Shown: positions 20,043-20,111 of the stretch, in pieces
Layout: every line of letters begins with the position of its first letter
How positions within the stretch are numbered: the stretch's first letter is position 1
Assembly: GCA_964521305.1 (NCBI GenBank)
Contig: CAZFQZ010000016.1
Coordinates: 1-20,111, forward strand
DNA from: CAZBEJ01 sp964521305
GTDB lineage: Bacteria > Patescibacteriota > Microgenomatia > UBA1406 > GWC2-37-13
Length of the DNA stretch: 20,111 bases
Reading direction: 5' to 3'
Program-made: the position numbers and the translations under genes
The notes under the pieces: generated by a model
What the model saw: only the letters and a program-made list of their open reading frames with translations
What the model was told of the DNA's origin: nothing
Databases searched by the model: none

Positions 20043-20111
20043 ATATATTATTTTTCTATAAGTAATAGAAACAGTGAATATAAATTAAAAAATATCTTTT
20101 TTGTATATAAA

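Noticed and set aside
1..20111. CRISPR array, insertion sequence or rRNA
   Set aside because: No regularly spaced direct repeats, no transposase-like protein and no rRNA-like stretch were found.

Overview
The window looks like a chromosomal segment of a Candidate Phyla Radiation (Patescibacteria) bacterium, most likely Microgenomates-like. This is inferred from gene content and style: compact genes, a LytR-CpsA-Psr protein with an inserted two-cysteine loop, a DUF2207 protein with a poly-glycine tail, a YerC-type TrpR-family regulator, small N-terminally anchored proteins, and scarce Shine-Dalgarno sites. TGA acts as a normal stop (for example in the phosphoribosyltransferase and NADH dehydrogenase genes), so the UGA-to-Gly recoding of Gracilibacteria/Absconditabacteria is not seen. 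There are no rRNA genes, CRISPR arrays or intact transposases.

Layout. 1-500: a BrnT-like toxin with a CopG-like antitoxin cut by the window edge, minus strand. 500-1640: a decayed accessory stretch holding gene fragments without starts, a strong hairpin, tRNA-Trp(CCA) and tRNA-Arg(GCG). 1644-4322: a DUF2207 membrane protein divergent from a phosphoribosyltransferase plus small-metallopeptidase pair. 4460-7783: a LytR-CpsA-Psr cell-envelope enzyme, a convergent type II NADH dehydrogenase, and a divergent NiCoT-type metal transporter. 7800-11383: a histidine phosphatase, two extracytoplasmic enzymes (an anchored serine hydrolase and a clan GH-A glycosidase), and a possible small RNA. 11400-13600: a TrpR-family regulator flanked on both sides by related 26-bp palindromes, then a convergent aldehyde dehydrogenase operon with a small membrane protein. 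13635-15605: an alpha/beta hydrolase with a Cys nucleophile, a small anchored Cys-containing protein and a papain-family protease, all minus strand. 15620-17443: an inverted-repeat-rich, possibly structured segment, a dockerin-like gene remnant and a complete AbiEi/AbiEii type IV toxin-antitoxin operon. 17443-18330: a small ORF, hairpin repeats, tRNA-Ser(GCT) and tRNA-Leu(CAG). 18332-20042: a nucleotidyltransferase-fold protein and a WecG/TagA glycosyltransferase.

A recurring feature is a -10 box only 3-10 nt upstream of the start codon in at least ten genes, so transcription should begin at or very near the start codon (leaderless mRNAs). Several ORF starts were moved on this basis or because the longest ORF begins with TTG. 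The items most worth following up are the palindrome pair around the TrpR-like gene, the interleaved inverted repeats upstream of AbiE, the leaderless promoter architecture, and covarying tandem mini-hairpins between genes.
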